Numbered from the stretch's first letter, positions 1-8,489 are shown. The stretch: 64,000 bases of DNA from Chersky-806 sp038252255 (GCA_038252255.1 JBBSAM010000006.1:62001-126000); one strand, 5' to 3'. Made by a program: numbers and translations. The notes: generated by a model not told the origin, from the sequence alone.

Positions 1-19
1 CCCGGAAGGAAGCACACGC

Positions 20-223
20 ATGAACAGCCGAGCGGAACGCAGCCAGATGGCCACGCGCGTGACCGCAGCCGCGGAGTGGAGCGACCGATGAACAGCCGAG
101 CGGAACGCAGCCAGATGGCCACGCGCGTGACCGCAGCCGCGGAGTGGAGCGACCGATGAATAGCCGAGCGGAACGCAGCCAGATGGCCACGCGCGTGACC
201 GCAGCCGCGGAGTGGAGCGACCG
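20..223 (+). repeat. three tandem 68-bp repeats, each a 23-codon minicistron, in front of nusA
   Basis: Three direct copies of a 68-bp unit begin at 20, 88 and 156. The only difference seen between them is AAC to AAT (synonymous) in copy 3. Each copy is an ORF of 23 codons (MNSRAERSQMATRV... ending EWSDR) whose TGA stop overlaps the ATG of the next unit as ATGA (88, 156, 224). The last overlap is with the nusA start. Each unit carries GGAG about 9 nt before the following ATG, so the array can pass ribosomes from one minicistron to the next. A GGAAGGA box at 4-10 serves the first copy. Organisation resembles mycobacterial MIRUs. Translation is inferred, not shown. Confidence 0.9.
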
Positions 224-1591
224 ATGAATTCCGAGATGATGGAGGCGCTCTACACGATCGAGCGCGAGAAGGGCATCTCCGTCGAGATCATGCTCGAGGC
301 GCTCGCCAACGCGTTGGTGACCGCGTACAAGCGGATGCCCGACGCGGCGGACGAGGCGCTGGTCGAGATCGACATCGAGACGGGCGACATCCACGTGATC
401 GCCCAGGAGCTGGACGAGGAAGGCCAGGTCGTCAAGGAGTGGGACGACACGCCGAACGACTTCGGCCGCATCGCCGCGCAGACCGCGAAGCAGGTGATCC
501 TCCAGCGCATCCGTGAGGCCGAGCGCGAGATGAAGTACGAGGAGTACGCCGGCCGCGAGGGCGACATCGTCACCGGGATCATCCAGCAGACCGACCAGCG
601 GTACACCTTGCTCGACCTGGGCAAGGTCGAGGCGTTGCTGCCCCAGGCCGAGCAGGTCCAGAACGAGCGTTACGAGCACGGCAGCCGCCTGAAGGCGTAC
701 ATCGTCGAGGTGCGCAAGACCGCGAAGGGCCCGCAGATCGTCGTCAGCCGGACGCATCCGGGGCTCGTGAAGCGCCTCTTCGAGCTCGAGGTGCCCGAGC
801 TGCTCGACGGGGTCGTGGAGCTCAAGGCCGTCGCCCGCGAGCCCGGCCACCGGACGAAGATCGCAGTGGCCTCGAACGATCCCAACGTGGACCCGGTCGG
901 CGCGTGCGTCGGTGCCCGCGGCTCGCGAGTGCGCATGGTCGTGAACGAGGTCCGGGGCGAGAAGGTGGACATCGTTCCCTACACCGACGACCCGGCCGAG
1001 TTCGTCATGAAGGCGCTCGCGCCGGCTCGGGTACGCGAGGTCCGCATCCACCCCGACACCGGCATCGCCGAGGTCATCGTCCCGGACTTCCAGCTGTCAC
1101 TGGCGATCGGCAAGGAAGGCCAGAACGCCCGCCTCGCCGCGCGCCTCAGCGGTTGGCGGGTGGACATCAAGAGCGAGACGCAGCTGGCGGAGGAAGAGTC
1201 CGGCGGCGGCGTCGAGTACGCCGAGGGCGAGTGGGTCGAGAACCCTTCCGGCGAGCTCGTCTGGCAGCCCGCCGAGGGCGGCGAGGCCATCTCCGCGGCC
1301 GAGGCCGGGTACGCGTCACCGGACCTCGGTGCCGCGATCGGTGACAAGCCCACGTCCGAGCCCAGCAGCACCGACACCGATACGGAAACCAAGCCAACCG
1401 AAGATGCCCCCGCAGCCGCGGACGGCAGCGCGGCCGAGCCAGAGCCGGCCACGCCAGAAGCCCAAGCCACGCCGGCGGCGTCCGATGCCAGCCCCGCACC
1501 ATCAGGGGTGAGCGAGACACCGCCGCCGGCAACCGAACCCACCGCCGATGTGGCGGCGGGATCGACCAGAGAGGACGGGTCAGTCGGGTAG
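224..1591 (+). CDS. nusA: transcription termination/antitermination factor NusA
   Basis: NusA binds RNA polymerase and nascent RNA and controls pausing, termination and antitermination. The 455-aa product has the NusA N-terminal domain (about 1-105), an S1 domain (about 107-175, with GDIVTGIIQQ and DLGKVEALLP) and two KH modules (GACVGARGSRVRMV, then LAIGKEGQNARLAARL). A low-complexity acidic Pro/Ala/Glu/Thr tail of about 120 residues follows and is longer than usual for actinobacterial NusA. ATG at 224 was chosen over the in-frame GTG at 212 because it gives the family N-terminus (MNSEMMEAL) and sits in the ATGA overlap with the last repeat. It heads the usual nusA-ylxR-infB order; rimP is expected just upstream. 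Confidence 0.97.
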   Translation: MNSEMMEALYTIEREKGISVEIMLEALANALVTAYKRMPDAADEALVEIDIETGDIHVIAQELDEEGQVVKEWDDTPNDFGRIAAQTAKQVILQRIREAEREMKYEEYAGREGDIVTGIIQQTDQRYTLLDLGKVEALLPQAEQVQNERYEHGSRLKAYIVEVRKTAKGPQIVVSRTHPGLVKRLFELEVPELLDGVVELKAVAREPGHRTKIAVASNDPNVDPVGACVGARGSRVRMVVNEVRGEKVDIVPYTDDPAEFVMKALAPARVREVRIHPDTGIAEVIVPDFQLSLAIGKEGQNARLAARLSGWRVDIKSETQLAEEESGGGVEYAEGEWVENPSGELVWQPAEGGEAISAAEAGYASPDLGAAIGDKPTSEPSSTDTDTETKPTEDAPAAADGSAAEPEPATPEAQATPAASDASPAPSGVSETPPPATEPTADVAAGSTREDGSVG

Positions 1592-1892
1592 CAGCCAGCC
1601 CGAGCGCAGCTGCGTAGGGTGCGGTCGCAAGACCTCACCCAGCCGGCTCGATCGGATCGCCCGGCGACCGGACGGCAGTCTGGTGGTCGGCCGGCAGGAG
1701 CCGGGACGGGGAGCCTGGGTGTGCCTGGGTTCGCCGGCGTGCTTCGAGCAGGCGGTCAAGCGCCGAGCGTTCGAGCGGGCACTCCGAGTGCCCCCAGGCA
1801 CCATCGACATCGAAGGACTCCGTGCGAGACTGTACGGAGCCGCCCCGGAAGGGGCGCAGGATCGGCCCCGCCAGGGTGCCGAGGAGCAATGA
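1548..1892 (+). CDS. ylxR: YlxR family (DUF448) RNA-binding protein
   Basis: A 114-aa YlxR-type protein, a small basic protein that almost always sits between nusA and infB and is implicated in RNA binding. The family signature CVGCGRK is at about residues 22-28, followed by RIARRPDGSLVVG and GRGAWVC. ATG at 1548 lies inside the nusA tail (44-nt overlap); no other acceptable start occurs before the cysteine motif, so the overlap is probably real. The C-terminus ends in a charged tail just before infB. Function beyond the family assignment is not visible. Confidence 0.9.
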   Translation: MWRRDRPERTGQSGSSQPERSCVGCGRKTSPSRLDRIARRPDGSLVVGRQEPGRGAWVCLGSPACFEQAVKRRAFERALRVPPGTIDIEGLRARLYGAAPEGAQDRPRQGAEEQ

Positions 1893-1907
1893 GGGACGGA
1901 ACTGGCT

Positions 1908-4607
1908 TTGGCCACCAAGAAGATCAGGGTCTACGAGCTCGCCCGAGAGCTCGGCGTCGACAACCAGGTAGTCCTGGATCTAGCTGAAGAGCTCAAGATC
2001 GGGGTGAAGAGCCACTCGTCGAGCATCGACGACCCGTCGGCCGATCGCGTCCGGCGCCTCGCCGACAGCCGCGACCTGCGTGGCGAGCCGATCGTCGACG
2101 AGCCCAAGCCCAAGGCCGCGGAGACCACCGGCGCGCGCGGCCGGGGCAAGCCCAAGCCCCCCGAGCCCGAGACGGTCGCGCCGACCGGCGTCGAGACCGA
2201 TGCCGCGCCCGCGGTCGAGCCCGAGCCGGCCCGGCCCGCGCACCGAGTCGTGCGCTCGACCGGGGGGATCCCGGCTCCGCCTGCTCCCATGGCGCCTTCG
2301 CCCCCGGCCCCGCCGGCCGCACCGGCGCGGACCGCGCCGGCCAGCCCGCTCGCGCCCGCGGCATCGGTGACGTCGGCGACGCCGGCACCTCCGGTGACCG
2401 AGGAGAAGCCCGCGCCCGCGCCGAGCCCGCTGCGCAGCGCGACCGGCAAGACGATCCCGCCCCCGCCGGGCCAGCGGCTCACCCCGCCGCCGCCCGGCCC
2501 GCGCACCTCGTCGGCCCCGGGCCGCACCTCGTCCGGCGGGCCGCCGCGCGGTGGTGGCGGACCGGGTGGCCCCGGAGGCTTCAACCGTGGTGCTGGTGCG
2601 CCGACGGGTGGGGCGCCCGGCGGCTTCAACCGCGGTGGTCCTCCCGGCGCGGGTCGGGGTGGTCCCGGTGGTGGTGGGCCCGGCGGGTTCAACCGCGGTC
2701 GGCCCGGTGGTCCCAACCAGCGGCCCCGGCGCAAGAAGCGCCGCCGCCGCGGGCTCGAGGAGCTCGGGCCGCAGTCGGCCCCGTCGCTGACGCCGGCCGA
2801 CGCGCCGGTACCCGAGGGCGAGATCGTGGTGCCGCGCGGGATCACGATCCAGGAGCTCGCGCCGAAGTTCAACCGCACCAGCGCCGACCTCGTCCGCATC
2901 CTGTTCGACGCGGGCGAGATGGTCACCGGTACGCAGTCGCTCGCCGACGAGATGATCGAGCTCATCGCGCAGGAGCTGCGCGCCGAGTTCCTGCTCGTCG
3001 AGCCCGGTCAAGAGGCCGAGCTCGAGCTGCAGGCGATGCTGGGCGACGACGATGACGACGAGGACGAGGCCCTGCTCGAGCCGCGCGCACCCGTCGTCAC
3101 GGTTATGGGTCACGTCGATCACGGCAAGACCACGCTCCTCGACCGCATCCGCGAGGCGAACGTCGTCGCGGGCGAGGCCGGCGGCATCACGCAACACATC
3201 GGCGCCTACCAGGTGGTCAAGAACGACCGCCCGATCACGTTCATCGACACCCCGGGCCACGAGGCGTTCACCGCGATGCGGGCCCGAGGGGCCGAGGCGA
3301 CGGACGTCGTCGTGCTGGTCGTGGCCGCGGACGACGGTGTGATGCCGCAGACGATCGAGGCGATCAGCCACGCTCGGGCGGCGGACGTGCCGATCGTCGT
3401 GGCGATCACGAAGATCGACCGCGAGAACGCCGACGTCAACCGGGTCAAGCAGCAGCTCGTGGAGCAGCAGCTCGTGCCCGAGGAGTGGGGCGGCGACACC
3501 GTGGTCAACGAGGTCGCGGCCAACCAGGGCCTGGGCATCGACGAGCTGCTCGAGTCGATCGTGCTCGTGTCCGACCTCTACGACCCGCCGCTCGCGGCCA
3601 ACCCGAAGGTGCCGGCTCGTGCGTTCGTGCTCGAGTCGAACCTGGACCAGGGGCGCGGTCCGGTCGCGACCGTCCTCGTGGACCGCGGCACGCTGCGGGT
3701 GGGCGACCCGGTCGTGGCCGGTGGCGGTTGGGGCAAGGTCCGGGCGATGTTCGACGAGGCCGGCAAGCAGGTGACCGAAGCCGGACCCTCCACGCCGGTC
3801 GAGGTGCTCGGTCTGGACGACGTGCCGCTCGCCGGCGACGAGCTGCGGGTGGCACCGAACGAGAAGGTGGCGCGAGCCGTCGCAGAAGCGCGCGGGTACC
3901 GCCGCCGCGCCGCGAACCTCACGCACCCGATGACGCTCGCCGGCGGTGCTCGCCTCGAGGACATCTTCGCGATGGTGCAGCGCGGCGAGACCGCGACGCT
4001 CGGCCTGGTGCTCAAGGCCGATGTTCACGGCTCGCTCGAGGCGCTCACCGACGCGTTGCGCAAGTTGGACCAGGCCCACGACGAGGTGCGGTTGTCGTTC
4101 GTGCACCGCGCGGTCGGCGGGATCACCGAGTCGGACATCAACCTCGCGGCGGTCGCCAACGCGACGGTCATCGGGTTCAACGTGCGCCCGGACCGTCAGG
4201 CCCGTGCGCTCGCGGAATCCGAGCAGGTGGACATGCGCCTGTACGAGGTCATCTACGAGGTGCTCGACGACGTCAGCAAGGCCCTGCTCGGGATGCTCAA
4301 GCCCGAGTACGAGGAGGTCGTCACGGGCGACGCCGAGGTGCGCGAGATCTTCTCGGTGCCGCGGCTCGGCAAGGTGGCCGGGTGCTACGTGCTGAACGGT
4401 GTGATCACCCGCGGCTCGAAGGTCCGCTTCCTGCGCGAGGGCACGATCATCTGGAAGGGCGCGATCGCCACGCTGCGCCGGTTCAAGGACGACGTCCGCG
4501 AGGTGCGGGAAGGCTTCGAGTGCGGTATCGGGCTCGAGAACTTCCAGGACCTCAAGGCCGGCGACGTCATCGAGACCTACGAGGAGCGCGAGATCGCGCG
4601 GGTCTGA
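1908..4607 (+). CDS. infB: translation initiation factor IF-2
   Basis: IF-2 is the GTPase that places fMet-tRNA on the 30S subunit and promotes subunit joining. The 899-aa product has an IF2_N motif at 3-50 (KIRVYELARELGVDN), a long Pro/Ala/Gly-rich linker with three GGFNRG repeats (about 223-265) and a basic RRKKRRRRG stretch, a second IF2_N domain (about 305-360), an Asp/Glu run, the G1 loop GHVDHGKT at 401-408, then DTPGHE and TKID, and IF-2 domains II-IV. The start is TTG at 1908 with GAGGGACGGA upstream (1891-1900); the next residues ATKKIRVYELA match the family N-terminus. The linker is long even for actinobacteria. Confidence 0.97.
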   Translation: MATKKIRVYELARELGVDNQVVLDLAEELKIGVKSHSSSIDDPSADRVRRLADSRDLRGEPIVDEPKPKAAETTGARGRGKPKPPEPETVAPTGVETDAAPAVEPEPARPAHRVVRSTGGIPAPPAPMAPSPPAPPAAPARTAPASPLAPAASVTSATPAPPVTEEKPAPAPSPLRSATGKTIPPPPGQRLTPPPPGPRTSSAPGRTSSGGPPRGGGGPGGPGGFNRGAGAPTGGAPGGFNRGGPPGAGRGGPGGGGPGGFNRGRPGGPNQRPRRKKRRRRGLEELGPQSAPSLTPADAPVPEGEIVVPRGITIQELAPKFNRTSADLVRILFDAGEMVTGTQSLADEMIELIAQELRAEFLLVEPGQEAELELQAMLGDDDDDEDEALLEPRAPVVTVMGHVDHGKTTLLDRIREANVVAGEAGGITQHIGAYQVVKNDRPITFIDTPGHEAFTAMRARGAEATDVVVLVVAADDGVMPQTIEAISHARAADVPIVVAITKIDRENADVNRVKQQLVEQQLVPEEWGGDTVVNEVAANQGLGIDELLESIVLVSDLYDPPLAANPKVPARAFVLESNLDQGRGPVATVLVDRGTLRVGDPVVAGGGWGKVRAMFDEAGKQVTEAGPSTPVEVLGLDDVPLAGDELRVAPNEKVARAVAEARGYRRRAANLTHPMTLAGGARLEDIFAMVQRGETATLGLVLKADVHGSLEALTDALRKLDQAHDEVRLSFVHRAVGGITESDINLAAVANATVIGFNVRPDRQARALAESEQVDMRLYEVIYEVLDDVSKALLGMLKPEYEEVVTGDAEVREIFSVPRLGKVAGCYVLNGVITRGSKVRFLREGTIIWKGAIATLRRFKDDVREVREGFECGIGLENFQDLKAGDVIETYEEREIARV

Positions 4608-4650
4608 TGTTCGCGACCGGGGCGGTCCGGCCTCGGATGCCAGCAGATGC

Positions 4651-4656
4651 GACAAT
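4651..4656 (+). promoter_or_regulatory. possible -10 box for a leaderless ylxP transcript
   Basis: GACAAT lies 7 nt before the GTG at 4664. This matches the TANNNT-N(6-8)-start spacing seen at other genes in the window and favours the GTG at 4664 over the upstream ATGs at 4607 and 4637. No convincing -35 box is visible. Confidence 0.35.
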
Positions 4657-4663
4657 AGGGACT

Positions 4664-4957
4664 GTGCACGCCGTGGCCGTCCGTTTCGATCTTCATGTTC
4701 CGGCCAGCCGCTCGCTGAAGTCGAAGCGCGCGGCCATCCGTCCGGTGGTGGACGGGCTCCGGCACCGGTTCAAGGTCTCGGTGGCCGAGGTGGACCACCA
4801 GGACACCTGGCAACGGGCGTCGATCGGCGTCGCGCTCGTCGACGGGAGCGCCGCGCACCTCGAACAGGTGATGGCGTCGGTGGAGCGGTTCGTGGCCTCC
4901 GCCGCCGAGGTGGAGCTCCTCGACACCGAGACCACGTGGCTGGAGACGGATTCGTGA
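4664..4957 (+). CDS. DUF503 (YlxP-like) protein
   Basis: A 97-aa member of the DUF503/YlxP family, a small conserved protein of the infB-rbfA neighbourhood with a likely but unproven ribosome-related role. Family blocks are present: RFDLHVPASRSLKSKRA near the N-terminus, RHRFKVSVAEVDHQDTWQRA in the middle and IGVALVDGS. GTG at 4664 puts the family N-terminus (VHAVAVRFDLH) at residue 1. ATG at 4607, which overlaps the infB stop, would add 19 atypical residues. Its TGA overlaps the rbfA GTG as GTGA. Confidence 0.85.
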   Translation: MHAVAVRFDLHVPASRSLKSKRAAIRPVVDGLRHRFKVSVAEVDHQDTWQRASIGVALVDGSAAHLEQVMASVERFVASAAEVELLDTETTWLETDS

Positions 4958-5346
4958 CCCGCCGCCAGCCGGCGCGGCGGTTTCCGCGCACCGCTCGGGT
5001 CAACGAGGTCGTGCGCGAGACGCTCGCGGAAGAGATCGAGCGGCTCTCGGACCCGCGCCTCGGATTCGTGACGGTGACCGGTGTCGAGGTGACGAAGGAT
5101 CTTCGGCTCGCCGATGTTTACTATTCGGTGCTCGGAACGCCCGAGGAGCGCGTCGAGTCGTCGAACGCACTGCGCTCGGCGAGTCCACACCTGCGAGCAG
5201 TGGTGGGCCGGGAAGTCCGCATGAAGTACAACCCTGAGCTGCGGTTCCGCGAGGACCAGGCGATCGCCCAGGGCCAACGCATCGAAGAGGTGCTGCGCTC
5301 GATCCGCGATGGCACCGTGCAACGGGATGGCGAAGAGACCACGTGA
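4954..5346 (+). CDS. rbfA: ribosome-binding factor A
   Basis: RbfA is a KH-fold protein needed for late maturation of the 30S subunit (16S rRNA 5' end, cold adaptation). The 130-aa product has the expected RTARVNEVVRETLAEEIERL, DPRLGFVTVTGVEVT, DLRLADVYYSVLG and MKYNPELRFRED blocks. GTG at 4954 overlaps the stop of the DUF503 gene, and its own TGA overlaps the next GTG at 5343, so three genes are translationally chained. An in-frame ATG at 4936 is possible but would lie inside the previous gene. Confidence 0.95.
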   Translation: MTRRQPARRFPRTARVNEVVRETLAEEIERLSDPRLGFVTVTGVEVTKDLRLADVYYSVLGTPEERVESSNALRSASPHLRAVVGREVRMKYNPELRFREDQAIAQGQRIEEVLRSIRDGTVQRDGEETT

Positions 5347-6320
5347 CGACTGAGTTCGAGAGTGTCGATGACGCGCTCACCCGGGCGGCGAAGGCGATCG
5401 ACGAGGCGGAGCTCGTCGCGCTTGCGTGTCATGTGACGCCGGACGGCGACGCGCTCGGGTCGACGCTCGCGCTGCATCACGTGCTCCGCGCCGCGGGCAA
5501 GAACAGCGTGGCGTCGTTTCCGGAGCCGTTCGCGGTGGCACCGCATTACCGGGACCTGCCAGGGCTCGATCTGCTCACGCACCCGCACGACTTCCCGGCC
5601 GTGCCTGCGGTGATGGTCACCTTCGACTGTGGCTCCCTCGAACGTCTCGGCGCGCTGCGCGCCAACGCGGAAGCGGCGAGCGAGCTGATCGTGGTCGACC
5701 ATCACATCTCCAACGAACGGTACGGGAGCATCAACGTCATCGATCCGGACGCCGCGGCCAGCGGAGTGCTGGTGCGCCGGCTCATCGAGCGGCTCGGTCT
5801 CCCGCTCGCCCGTGACGCCGCCGTCTGCCTCTACTGCGCGCTCGTGTGCGACACCGGCCGCTTCCAGTACGAGTCGACCGACGCCAGCGTGTTCGCACTG
5901 GCGGGGGAGCTGGTGACGTTCGACGTCCCGGTGAGCGCGATGAGCCGGCAGCTCTTCGAGGAGCACCGGTTCGCGTACCTGCAGCTGCTCGCCGAGGCCC
6001 TGAGCACGGCCGAGCTGGTCCGCGAGCAGTCGTTCGTGTGGACGGCCGTGACCCAGGACATGCTGGCCCGCCACGGCGTGACCCTGGACGAGGTCGAGGG
6101 ACTGATCGACATCGTGCGCCGCACCGCCGAGGCCGATGTCGCGTGCGTGCTCAAGGAGGAGCAGAACGGCACGGTCAAGGTCAGCCTGCGCTCGGTCGGC
6201 GCGGCCGACGTCCGCCACATCGCGGCCGCGCACGGTGGCGGCGGTCACCGGTTCGCCGCGGGCTTCACGTCGGATGTCGGGGTCGCCGACACGGTCGACC
6301 GCATCCGCGCCGCGCTCTGA
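5343..6320 (+). CDS. nrnA: DHH family phosphoesterase, NrnA-type nanoRNase/pAp phosphatase
   Basis: A DHH/DHHA1 phosphoesterase of 325 aa, predicted to degrade short oligoribonucleotides and 3'-phosphoadenosine 5'-phosphate. Metal-binding motifs are visible: HVTPDGDALGS (about 30-40), TFDCGSLERLG (about 94) and the DHH motif VVDHHIS (about 118-124). The DHHA1 substrate-binding motif GGGGHRFAAGF is near the C-terminus. It sits between rbfA and truB, the standard actinobacterial location. GTG start at 5343 overlaps the rbfA stop. Confidence 0.92.
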   Translation: MTTEFESVDDALTRAAKAIDEAELVALACHVTPDGDALGSTLALHHVLRAAGKNSVASFPEPFAVAPHYRDLPGLDLLTHPHDFPAVPAVMVTFDCGSLERLGALRANAEAASELIVVDHHISNERYGSINVIDPDAAASGVLVRRLIERLGLPLARDAAVCLYCALVCDTGRFQYESTDASVFALAGELVTFDVPVSAMSRQLFEEHRFAYLQLLAEALSTAELVREQSFVWTAVTQDMLARHGVTLDEVEGLIDIVRRTAEADVACVLKEEQNGTVKVSLRSVGAADVRHIAAAHGGGGHRFAAGFTSDVGVADTVDRIRAAL

Positions 6321-6345
6321 ACCACCAGGAGAGGGCCGGGCGCTG

Positions 6346-7239
6346 ATGTACGACGGGCTCGTGGTCGTGGACAAGCCGTCCGGGTTCACATCACATGACA
6401 TCGTGGCCAAGCTGCGGAAGGCCTTCGGGCAGAAGCGCGTCGGTCACGCCGGCACGCTCGACCCGGACGCGACCGGGGTGCTGCTCGTGGGCCTCGGGCG
6501 CGTGACCCGGCTGCTGCGGTACCTGCAGGAGACCACGAAGGCCTATCGCGGCACGATCTCGTTCGGTGTGGCGACCGACACGCTCGACGCCGCGGGCGCC
6601 ATCCTCGAGCGGCGACCGATGCCGGTGACCGAGAGCGTGGTGCGCGAAGCGATGCTCCGCTTCACCGGTGAGATCCAGCAGGTGCCGCCGATGGTGTCGG
6701 CCCTGCGGGTCGGTGGGCGCCGCCTGCACGAGCTCGCCCGCGCGGGGGAGGAGGTCGAGCGCAAGCCGCGCTCGATCCGCATCGACGCCTTCACGCTCGA
6801 GAGCTTCGAGCCGGGCCCGTACCCGCAGGCGACGGTGCTCGTGGAGTGCTCGTCGGGGACGTACATCCGCTCGCTCGCCGCCGATCTCGGTGCGGCGCTC
6901 GGCGGCCCTGCGCATCTTGCGGCCCTGCGCCGGCTCCGGGTCGGATCGTTCACCGGTGAGGAGTCCCACCTGCTGGCGGCGATCGAAGCCGATCCGGCCT
7001 CGGTGTTGCTCACGCCGCTCGACGCGATGCGGGCCTTGGAGCAGACCACGGTGGACGAGGAGTCCGCCCGCGCGGTGGCCCACGGCTCGGTCTTCCCGAG
7101 CGTCGCGTTCGCGGTGCAAGGTCCCGGTCCGTATGCCGTGGTCGACGGGCGTGGGGCGCTGCTCGCGGTGTACGAGCGGCGCGGCGCCGCCCTCAAGCCG
7201 TCCGTCGTGCTCGCCGCGGCCGGGTCGCCGGGCTCGTGA
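6346..7239 (+). CDS. truB: tRNA pseudouridine-55 synthase
   Basis: TruB converts U55 in the T-loop of tRNAs to pseudouridine. The 297-aa product begins MYDGLVVVDKPSGFTSHD and contains GHAGTLDPDATGVLLVG with catalytic Asp39. Later family blocks include YRGTISFGVATDTLDA, VPPMVSALRVGGRRLHELAR and CSSGTYIRSLAADLG, followed by a TruB C-terminal domain. ATG at 6346 follows a purine-rich GGAGAGGG (6328-6335). The stop region GTGA (7236-7239) also holds the start of the repeat minicistron that fills the truB-ribF spacer. Confidence 0.96.
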   Translation: MYDGLVVVDKPSGFTSHDIVAKLRKAFGQKRVGHAGTLDPDATGVLLVGLGRVTRLLRYLQETTKAYRGTISFGVATDTLDAAGAILERRPMPVTESVVREAMLRFTGEIQQVPPMVSALRVGGRRLHELARAGEEVERKPRSIRIDAFTLESFEPGPYPQATVLVECSSGTYIRSLAADLGAALGGPAHLAALRRLRVGSFTGEESHLLAAIEADPASVLLTPLDAMRALEQTTVDEESARAVAHGSVFPSVAFAVQGPGPYAVVDGRGALLAVYERRGAALKPSVVLAAAGSPGS

Positions 7240-7370
7240 TCCGCGCGAGCGCGAGCGCAGGCGGGAGCGGGCACGAAGTGCGGACGGCGGAGCGACCCAG
7301 CAGGACGAGCGCAGGCGGGAGCGGGCACGAAGTGCGGACGGCGGAGCGACCCAGCAAGATGTTGTCGTGA
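7236..7370 (+). repeat. two 54-bp tandem repeats forming a 44-codon minicistron that bridges truB and ribF
   Basis: Two near-identical 54-bp units begin at 7253 and 7307 and differ only at their last few bases (AGGAC against AAGAT). One frame is open across the whole spacer: GTG at 7236 overlaps the truB stop as GTGA, and the TGA at 7368-7370 overlaps the ribF GTG as GTGA. The encoded peptide repeats SAGGSGHEVRTAERPS twice. Because 54 is a multiple of three, copy number can change without breaking the bridge. Both copies share GGAGCGACC (7289 and 7343) with the repeats upstream of nusA. Confidence 0.85.
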
Positions 7371-8341
7371 CGGTCACCCGGGTCGTGCATCACGTCGAGG
7401 GCCTCGCGCCGCTGAGTGAAGGCAGCGTCGTGACGATCGGTGCGTACGACGGCGTGCACGTCGGGCACGCGAAGGTGCTGCAGCTGGTGCGGGAGCTCGC
7501 GGACGCACGCGGTCTCGACGCGGCGCTCGTGACGTTCGACCGCCATCCGGCCCAGGTCGTCCGGCCGGAGTCCGCGCCGAAGCTCCTCACGTCACTCGAC
7601 CAGAAGCTCGAGCTGCTGGAAGCCCACGCGCTGCTCGATGTGGTCTGCGTCCTGCACTTCGACGAGGAACGGAGTCACGAGACCGCCGAAGAGTTCGTGC
7701 GCGAGGTGCTCGTCGGCCTGTTGCGGGCCCGGGTCGTGGTGGTGGGCGCGGACTTCCACTTCGGTCACCGCCGCGGGGGGAACGTCGCGCTGCTCGAGGA
7801 GATGGGGAAGGACCTCGGCTTCGAGGTGCTCGGGCTCGGACTCGTCGCGCCCGAGGGCGACCCGAACCACGAGCCGTTCTCCTCCACCCGGGTGCGGGGC
7901 GCGCTCGCCAACGGCGATGTCGCGATCGCCGCTCGCCTGCTCGGCCGCCCGCACGAGGTGCGAGGCGTGGTGGTGCGCGGCGACCGGCGGGGCCACGAGC
8001 TCGGGTTCCCGACCGCCAACCTGGCGATCCCCGAAGAGATCTGCCTCCCGGCGGACGGCATCTACGCCGGCGAGTTCTGCGGTGCCGACGGGGTCTGGCG
8101 CCCGGCCGCGATCTCCCTCGGGCGCCGCCCGACCTTCTACGCCGATGCCTCCCACTCCCTGCTCGAGGCGCATCTGCTGGACTTCGAGGGCGATCTCTAC
8201 GACCAGCCGGCGGCGGTCCGCTTCGTCGAACGGCTGCGGGGCGAGCAGAAGTTCGACAGCGTCGAGGCCCTGGTGGAGCAAATGGGAAAAGACGTCGAGG
8301 CCACCCGCCGGCTCATCCCGGCGCCTGACCCGGGCACCTGA
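7367..8341 (+). CDS. ribF: bifunctional riboflavin kinase/FAD synthetase
   Basis: RibF phosphorylates riboflavin to FMN and adenylylates FMN to FAD. The 324-aa product has an N-terminal nucleotidyltransferase domain with the HxGH motif (GAYDGVHVGHAK, His31/His34) and SSTRVRGAL, then the C-terminal riboflavin kinase domain with RGHELGFPTANL (about 207) and DGIYAG. GTG at 7367 is used because it directly precedes TVTRVVHH and overlaps the stop of the repeat minicistron. No FMN riboswitch precedes it; the spacer is entirely repeat. Confidence 0.95.
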   Translation: MTVTRVVHHVEGLAPLSEGSVVTIGAYDGVHVGHAKVLQLVRELADARGLDAALVTFDRHPAQVVRPESAPKLLTSLDQKLELLEAHALLDVVCVLHFDEERSHETAEEFVREVLVGLLRARVVVVGADFHFGHRRGGNVALLEEMGKDLGFEVLGLGLVAPEGDPNHEPFSSTRVRGALANGDVAIAARLLGRPHEVRGVVVRGDRRGHELGFPTANLAIPEEICLPADGIYAGEFCGADGVWRPAAISLGRRPTFYADASHSLLEAHLLDFEGDLYDQPAAVRFVERLRGEQKFDSVEALVEQMGKDVEATRRLIPAPDPGT

Positions 8342-8447
8342 TCCCGGTGCCTGGCCGAGCGACTGCAGCGCCGGTTTCGCAGGCCCGGCCCCGTGCCGAT
8401 GATCGCGCCGGGCTCCCGTCGCCCCCGGGTCGCCCGGCGTTTGGTGG

Positions 8448-8453
8448 TAGCCT
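8448..8453 (+). promoter_or_regulatory. possible -10 box of the rpsO promoter
   Basis: TAGCCT lies 36 nt upstream of the rpsO ATG. The same hexamer occurs 7-8 nt before three other start codons in this window (16767, 24609, 46460). Here it would leave a short leader of about 30 nt. The -35 region is not recognisable. Confidence 0.4.
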
Positions 8454-8489
8454 GATCGCTTCCGCAACCGAAAGAATCTCTCTCCGCGC

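Noticed and set aside
20..223. CRISPR array
   Set aside because: The 68-bp units are contiguous with no unique spacers, and each is a coupled ORF.
1980..4655. 891-codon open frame on the - strand opposite infB
   Set aside because: It mirrors infB codons in high-GC DNA, is His/Asp/Leu/Arg-rich and lacks any domain; infB is unambiguous.
4607..4663. Upstream start (ATG 4607) for the DUF503 gene overlapping the infB stop
   Set aside because: Adds 19 residues absent from the family; the -10-like GACAAT and family N-terminus favour GTG 4664.
7240..7366. FMN riboswitch upstream of ribF
   Set aside because: The entire spacer is two 54-bp repeats; no RFN-like conserved blocks are visible.
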